A stretch of 11,095 bases of DNA, taken from an uncultured Alphaproteobacteria bacterium. Lineage in GTDB: Bacteria; Pseudomonadota; Alphaproteobacteria; Rickettsiales; UBA1997. A model generated the notes under the pieces. The model did no database searches, was not told where the DNA came from, and saw only the letters and a list, made by a program, of their open reading frames with translations. The stretch is from NCBI GenBank assembly GCA_903858915.1, contig CAIOKL010000130.1:1-11095 (forward strand). Direction: 5' to 3'. A program made the translations under genes and the position numbers. This document shows, piece after piece, positions 7,191 through 11,095 of this stretch; position 1 is the stretch's first letter, and each line of letters begins with the position of its first letter.

Positions 7191-7642
7191 TAGCAAAATA
7201 TTTGAAATTATTATTACCGCTCGATAATTGCGAGAAACTTGAATATTCGGGCTTAAGCTACTCTATCAAGGCTTTGAATTTCGTGAAATAATTATATTAA
7301 GAATAGCGCAAAAATATTTCTTTATAATATCAAAACTCACTCACTTTTATAACTTTTTTTAAAATAGAATGTCAATGAATTTGTTTGGATTTATAATTCC
7401 CATGAAGCCTTGAAAATAAAGGCTATAATTGAGATTATGAAACTTATTTATAAAATTATGATTTTTTATTTTGAATTAATTTAGAGCATTGTTTAATAAT
7501 ATAGTTTTAAAATTTCTAAAGAAGAATGACGAAGATTGCATTACTTAAATTTAAATTTTAGGAAATAGTTTTAATTTATTTTCTAAACAATATATTGCCA
7601 AATATTTAAAATAAAAATTGACATTCGTGATATATAAAAAAT
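7191..7642. other. Divergent intergenic region with promoters
   Basis: This region separates the minus-strand protease gene from the plus-strand 699-codon gene. It contains the strong minus-strand promoter at 7346-7375 and a 6-bp stem AGCCTT/AAGGCT (7406-7411 with 7419-7424) around a 7-base loop, which overlaps a TATAAT at 7424-7429. No T run follows that stem, so it is not a standard terminator and might instead be an operator-like palindrome. A TTGACA at 7618-7623 sits too close to the plus-strand start at 7643 to serve as its -35 element. I cannot assign a clear plus-strand promoter. Confidence 0.5.
7346..7375 (-). promoter_or_regulatory. Sigma70-type promoter for the metalloprotease gene
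   Basis: Read on the minus strand, TTGACA (7375-7370) is followed after 17 bases by TTATAA (7352-7347), or after 18 bases by TATAAA (7351-7346). The -35 hexamer is a full consensus match. Transcription would start around 7338-7340, giving a leader of about 150 bases before the ATG at 7190. In such AT-rich DNA a chance -10 box is expected, but a perfect TTGACA at correct spacing is not. Confidence 0.6.
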
Positions 7643-9742
7643 ATGTCTAAAACTAAGGACAGCGCGGTTAAAAAATTATTCGTAGATGACAACGAAGATT
7701 CGTCATCGTTAGTTTTGTCCGAAGATTCTGGAGATGAAGGTTTGGGGAGAATCAAAAAAGATATCGTCAGAAATAAGCGCTTCAGCGTTATGATTAATTA
7801 TGATGAAAAAGATGTTCCGATATTAAATGTAATTCCTTCCTCTTGGAGATATGAAACAAAGCTTGGCGATGAGCAAGGAGACCATGTGATTGCTTATTGC
7901 CTTATCATTGAAAGCGTCGCGAGTTTCGGGGGTGGGGATATAAAAAAAATACCCCAATTATTTTACGAATTTGTAAGAAATGTTATTCCCGAATATAGCG
8001 ATGATTTCGAAGATTCTAAAACTAAAATTGAAGAAAAATTAAATGAATTCAGGGTTGTTAGGAAAAATGCTACGGCGGGTTTGAGGTCGGGAGGATTCGA
8101 TGTCGATTCGGTAAAAAAATCGCTCAAAAAAAGTGAAATTGAATTGGTCGCTAGGCATTTAGAAGGCGTTGCGGATAAATTTGTTGAGGCGCTAAATTCT
8201 TTGGAGGATGCCTCTTTTTCTAGATTTAGAAAGGAAGGAATATCGGAGAGTTTAAGTAAAGAAGTTGCCTTGATGACAATAAATTCTTTTAAAGAAGAGG
8301 AGGGTAAGGATTATGAAGAATTTTGTAAGGTTATAGAAAAGGCGATTGAAGATGGCGATGATCATAAAAAAATTGCCGAAACGCTAACAAATTTTAAGAC
8401 CCCAGATTCAATAGAAAGATCAAAAAAAAGCGTCGTAAAACAAGCCGTTACGCTTAAAAGTGTAGAGAATTTTTTAGAAAAAATTTATCCAAAAGCGCGT
8501 TATCACGAAGGAAGCGCCATGAAGGCGCTGAGGGCTTGGTCTGAAAAAATTATACATGATGATGATATCATTACCGCTAAGGATGCGATTGAAATTGGAA
8601 AAAAATGCTCGGCTTTATTTGATTATCGTTATACCAAAAAAACGGAAGATGCCGAAGATTCTTCGAAAGGCTCTGCCAAAAAATTAAAAGCAAAAAAAGG
8701 TGAAACCAAAGAGGAGGCGGGTGAAAGATTTTTTAAAATAAATAAAGATAATGAAGATACATTTTGTAAGGCAGTGGCGCGTTTGATTATATTAGTTTTT
8801 TCTGCTTTTCGAGGCTTAAATGAACTCGAATTTTCGCTTAAAAATGATTTATATTCGAGTTTTTTAAAGCAAATTTTGATGGATCAATATTGGATCTTGC
8901 ATAAAGTGAAAAATGAAAATGGTGAAGAGGAAAATCTAAATGTGACAACATTAAAAGCTAAAATCAGCGAACACGCATCGTTAGATTTTGTTAATAATAA
9001 ATTCAGAATGATTAATAAAAACAGATTTATTGTTGAGAATTCTGGTAAAAGTATTAATGAAAAAATAGATTTCGCGCTTACGCAATGGCGAGAAGGCGTT
9101 GAGGGGAAAAAAAATATATCGAGTTTTGATTATAAATTTCTTTTAAATTTTTTTACGGAAAAAAAAGATTCATTAACCATTACTCAAAAGGAAGAAATTA
9201 CCAACATAGTTTTTAAAACTTTAAAAAGTAAATCACAAAAATTTAATGAAGATTGCGAAAATTTATTTTCTTTTTTTGTTGAAAAAGAGGTGGTCGATTG
9301 CGATGCATGTTTTGGCGAAGATTCTTTATTAATAATGGCTGGCTTTGCCGGCTATAGAAAAACCGTCAATAATATTTTAGCGAAATGCTCGGATGAAACT
9401 TTAAATAAAAAATGCACTAAGGGAGCCAGTGCTTTAATGTTAACAATGAATCATTTGTGGCATGATGAGTCTTGTGATATCATTAAAAGATCTAACGCGG
9501 AATCGCTAGAGAGCGTATATGAATATAAAGATGAAAAAATAAAAATCGAAGATCTTATCAAGCGATTTTCTGAAAAAACAGAAAGAGATGATTTAACTAA
9601 TTTAATTGATAAAATCAAAAAAAAGAGCGATTTTTCAATGAAAGAATTAGTCCATGCAATTAATAAAATAGACTCGCCTTCGCCAGTTATTTCTGATTTA
9701 CAATCGAGTAAAAAAATATCTTCAAATTCCGCTTCAAAATAA
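7643..9742 (+). CDS. Uncharacterised acidic protein with GDEQGDH motif and C-terminal degenerate ankyrin repeats
   Basis: I do not recognise the family of this 699-residue protein. The first 35 residues are rich in Asp, Glu and Ser. Residues about 45-120 form a hydrophobic-patterned segment with GDEQGDHVIAY (G75-Y85) and a nearby Trp. My impression is that GDHVxxY motifs recur in large hypothetical proteins of amoeba-associated bacteria, but I cannot name a function. The middle (about 120-540) is charged and probably helical, with a Lys-rich stretch near 340-350. Residues about 558-625 fit two degenerate ankyrin repeats: DSLLIMAGFAGYRKTVNNIL, then GASALMLTMN with a second helix. Ankyrin repeats bind proteins and are common in secreted effectors of intracellular bacteria. 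There is no signal peptide or membrane helix, and no ribosome binding site precedes the ATG. The gene stands alone, with a terminator 86 bases downstream. An effector role is inference. Confidence 0.8.
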   Translation: MSKTKDSAVKKLFVDDNEDSSSLVLSEDSGDEGLGRIKKDIVRNKRFSVMINYDEKDVPILNVIPSSWRYETKLGDEQGDHVIAYCLIIESVASFGGGDIKKIPQLFYEFVRNVIPEYSDDFEDSKTKIEEKLNEFRVVRKNATAGLRSGGFDVDSVKKSLKKSEIELVARHLEGVADKFVEALNSLEDASFSRFRKEGISESLSKEVALMTINSFKEEEGKDYEEFCKVIEKAIEDGDDHKKIAETLTNFKTPDSIERSKKSVVKQAVTLKSVENFLEKIYPKARYHEGSAMKALRAWSEKIIHDDDIITAKDAIEIGKKCSALFDYRYTKKTEDAEDSSKGSAKKLKAKKGETKEEAGERFFKINKDNEDTFCKAVARLIILVFSAFRGLNELEFSLKNDLYSSFLKQILMDQYWILHKVKNENGEEENLNVTTLKAKISEHASLDFVNNKFRMINKNRFIVENSGKSINEKIDFALTQWREGVEGKKNISSFDYKFLLNFFTEKKDSLTITQKEEITNIVFKTLKSKSQKFNEDCENLFSFFVEKEVVDCDACFGEDSLLIMAGFAGYRKTVNNILAKCSDETLNKKCTKGASALMLTMNHLWHDESCDIIKRSNAESLESVYEYKDEKIKIEDLIKRFSEKTERDDLTNLIDKIKKKSDFSMKELVHAINKIDSPSPVISDLQSSKKISSNSASK

Positions 9743-9827
9743 AGAAAATCTATGGTTACTTTTATTTCTCCAACTAAAAAAACTCGTCAAGCTTGCGGGG
9801 TTATTTGCGTTAAAAAAATAGCCATTT

Positions 9828-9854
9828 AAAAAAAGGAACCTGGTACCTTTTTTT
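9828..9854. terminator. Intrinsic terminator after the 699-codon gene (A7GG/CCT7, bidirectional)
   Basis: AAAAAAAGG at 9828-9836 pairs with CCTTTTTTT at 9846-9854 around a 9-base loop, inside which a further ACC/GGT pairing is possible. The T7 run on the plus strand and the A7 run (T7 on the other strand) allow it to work in both directions. It lies 86 bases past the stop at 9742, so it should end that transcript and insulate the Fic gene. Confidence 0.7.
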
Positions 9855-9883
9855 GTAAATCTTGCAACGCATACGGGCTCATC

Positions 9884-9937
9884 ACCCTCCACTTGCGGGA
9901 GGGTAAAATTTTCTGCAAGAAAATTTTGGGAGGGGGT
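9884..9937. repeat. GC-richer double-hairpin palindromic element
   Basis: ACCCTCC (9884-9890) pairs with GGAGGGT (9898-9904) around ACTTGCG. Immediately after it, AAAATTTTC (9905-9913) pairs with GAAAATTTT (9919-9927) around TGCAA. GGGAGGGGGT (9928-9937) then offers a second partner for the first arm, so two alternative folds compete. The G/C-rich arms contrast sharply with the surrounding AT-rich DNA. The layout resembles dispersed palindromic or miniature inverted-repeat elements. I see only this one copy in the window. Confidence 0.65.
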
Positions 9938-10016
9938 CAGAAACTAAAGAAATTAATGGCATTTTATTCGCAGTTTATTAGCATTAACTCTACCAATAAA
10001 TTTAAGAATAAATAAC

Positions 10017-10955
10017 ATGATATTTACGCCGAAATTCCAGATTACGACAACCATTTCAAAAAGCTTGATGACCATCGAGGCAAATAAAGAGGTGGTAAAT
10101 AGCCTTCCGATAACGCCTAAAATTTTAGCGTCTCTCAGGGAAAGTGCCAAGCTAATCACTACTCATTATTCAACGATGATTGAAGGTAATAAATTAAATG
10201 AAAAAGAAATTTTTAAAGTCATTAATCATAAAAAAATAAAACCAAAACAACGCGATGAAAAAGAGGTTTTGGGTTATTACTCAGCTCTAGAGTATGTTCA
10301 TCAAATTGCCGATAAAAACCCACTTTTAAACGAGAAAATTATCCAAACTATTCATGCGATTGTAATGAGCTCTGGAAATCCAAAAGCCAAGCCAACCAAA
10401 TATCGCGATGGTCAAAATGTTATTCGAGATAGTTCAAGTGGTGCTATAGTTTATATGCCACCAGAGGCAAAAGATGTGCCGGTTTTTATGTTAGAAATGA
10501 CAAATTGGATCAACAAAGAATTGGCAAAAAAAGACTTACCTCTTCCGATCATTGCCTCAATCGCTCATTACCAATTCGCCACCATTCACCCTTATTATGA
10601 CGGCAATGGAAGAACTGCGCGACTTCTTACAACTTTGATTCTTCACCTCAGTGGTTATGGCTTAAAAGGCATTTATTGCTTGGAAGAATATTACGCCAAG
10701 GATTTGAGTTCTTACTACCAAGCTTTGAGCATCGGCAATCATCATAATTTTTATATGGGAAGAGCCGAGAGCGACATTACCAGCTTCATTGAATATTTTT
10801 GCGTCGGAATGGCAAAGGCTTTTGAAAGCGTTAGAAAAAATATTGTCGCTAACCTTCAAAATAAAGATTCATCAACCGATAAATTAGATTTACTTTATCA
10901 CTTAGACGAAAGACAAAAACGCGCTTTAGACTTATTTTTAACAAAACTACTTTGA
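10017..10955 (+). CDS. Fic-domain protein AMP-transferase (class II type), C-terminally truncated
   Basis: Fic enzymes transfer AMP from ATP to hydroxyl side chains of target proteins. The core motif HPYYDGNGRTAR (H191-R202) matches HPFxxGNGRxxR, including the catalytic His and the ATP-binding Gly, Asn and Arg residues. The inhibitory helix motif S52-T-M-I-E56-G57-N58 fits [S/T]xxxE[G/N] and lies N-terminal to the core, the class II arrangement in which Glu blocks ATP until relieved. The target-docking flap segment with VYMPPEA and an MTNWIN-like helix lies between them. The start fits the family because the FTPKFQIT-like opening is typical. The 312-residue length is short: relatives of this class usually continue, after the LDERQKRALDLF helix, into a winged helix-turn-helix of about 50 residues. 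Here a TGA follows after LTKLL, and neither of the other two plus-strand frames restores it. The catalytic core is intact, so activity is plausible. Relatives include both toxins and secreted effectors. Confidence 0.92.
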   Translation: MIFTPKFQITTTISKSLMTIEANKEVVNSLPITPKILASLRESAKLITTHYSTMIEGNKLNEKEIFKVINHKKIKPKQRDEKEVLGYYSALEYVHQIADKNPLLNEKIIQTIHAIVMSSGNPKAKPTKYRDGQNVIRDSSSGAIVYMPPEAKDVPVFMLEMTNWINKELAKKDLPLPIIASIAHYQFATIHPYYDGNGRTARLLTTLILHLSGYGLKGIYCLEEYYAKDLSSYYQALSIGNHHNFYMGRAESDITSFIEYFCVGMAKAFESVRKNIVANLQNKDSSTDKLDLLYHLDERQKRALDLFLTKLL

Positions 10956-11095
10956 GCCAACGCAGAGGGAACAGGCAAAGGCGAAACAACGGGAATATCG
11001 GGCTTAACAACATTAACGTCATCACTTTTACTTGCTTTACCAAAAAGTATATATAAAAACAAAGCGAAAGAGGCGACAATAGAAACGAGAGGAAA
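10898..11095 (-). CDS. Partial membrane-anchored, proline-rich protein (5' end outside window)
   Basis: Reading the minus strand from the window edge in the frame starting at 11095 gives 66 codons with no start codon, ending at the TGA at 10900-10898. The peptide opens with a hydrophobic helix (LVSIVASFALFLYILFG), then a Lys/Asp patch and a proline-rich run (VVKPDIPVVSPLPVPSA). A membrane helix followed by a Pro-rich linker is the layout of the N-terminal part of VirB10/TrbI/DotG-type secretion channel proteins, but many other anchored proteins share it, so this is only a suggestion. The last 19 or so codons overlap the Fic gene antisense, and the end SKARFCLSSK looks like read-through into foreign sequence. 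The gene is therefore probably cut off at its 3' end as well. Confidence 0.5.
   Translation of the reverse strand, partial: FPLVSIVASFALFLYILFGKASKSDDVNVVKPDIPVVSPLPVPSALAQSSFVKNKSKARFCLSSK

Noticed and set aside
7618..7635. TTGACA and TATATA near the start of the 699-codon gene as a promoter
   Set aside because: The two hexamers are only a few bases apart, and a 17-base spacing from TTGACA would put the -10 box on the start codon.
9752..9829. 25-codon frame starting ATG GTT ACT just after the 699-codon gene
   Set aside because: It has only a weak purine stretch upstream, no recognisable motif, and its stop runs into the A7 arm of the terminator. Chance is the simpler explanation.
10849..11079. 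76-codon minus-strand frame at the right edge beginning MSPLSL
   Set aside because: A different minus-strand frame, open from the window edge, gives a more protein-like sequence with a membrane helix and Pro-rich linker. The MSPLSL frame is its shadow and overlaps the Fic 3' end antisense.
1..11095. CRISPR array or complete insertion sequence
   Set aside because: No regularly spaced direct repeats, transposase frames or terminal inverted repeats around a coding region are visible.

Overview
The window looks like an effector-rich accessory region from an AT-rich, host-associated bacterium. A Rickettsiales-type or other intracellular alphaproteobacterium is my best guess. The evidence is the strongly AT-biased intergenic DNA (about 1.5 kb in total), the scarcity of Shine-Dalgarno sites, palindromic intergenic elements, and a run of large proteins that resemble host-directed factors instead of housekeeping enzymes. 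This placement is inference: no ribosomal or other phylogenetic marker protein is present, only one tRNA.

Layout. Positions 1-442 are non-coding and carry three inverted repeats. A complete tRNA-Arg(ACG) lies at 443-519. Only 18 bases later begins a 1288-codon gene (538-4404). Its product has a proline-rich N-terminus, a short His-Trp...Gly-Asp-Gly-Lys-Cys-Gly block that may be a circularly permuted OTU-like cysteine protease, a long Lys/Glu-rich helical middle with several in-frame repeats, and a C-terminal GGGGQA domain like one seen in small phage proteins. After an AT-rich convergent gap, a minus-strand gene (7190-4734) encodes two pentapeptide-repeat blocks, a metzincin-like zinc protease site and a C-terminal membrane helix. 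A near-consensus sigma70 promoter precedes it. A divergent 450-base gap leads to a 699-codon plus-strand gene (7643-9742) of unknown function with an acidic N-terminus, a GDEQGDH motif and about two degenerate ankyrin repeats at its end. That gene is followed by an intrinsic terminator (9828-9854) and a GC-richer palindromic element (9884-9937). Last come a Fic-domain AMP-transferase gene (10017-10955), which lacks the C-terminal winged-helix part usual for its subfamily, and a converging minus-strand open frame (11095-10898) that enters from outside the window and encodes a membrane helix plus a proline-rich stretch.

How they may fit together. None of the proteins shows a classical N-terminal signal peptide. 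Their predicted activities (possible deubiquitinase, metalloprotease, ankyrin scaffold, AMPylation) suggest a cluster of substrates for a type IV secretion system, placed beside a tRNA gene and flanked by signs of rearrangement. No operon structure is visible: the genes change strand and are separated by long gaps. They look independently acquired and independently transcribed, not a single biochemical pathway. The least ordinary items are the two large multidomain proteins and the Fic gene/membrane-protein junction at the right edge.
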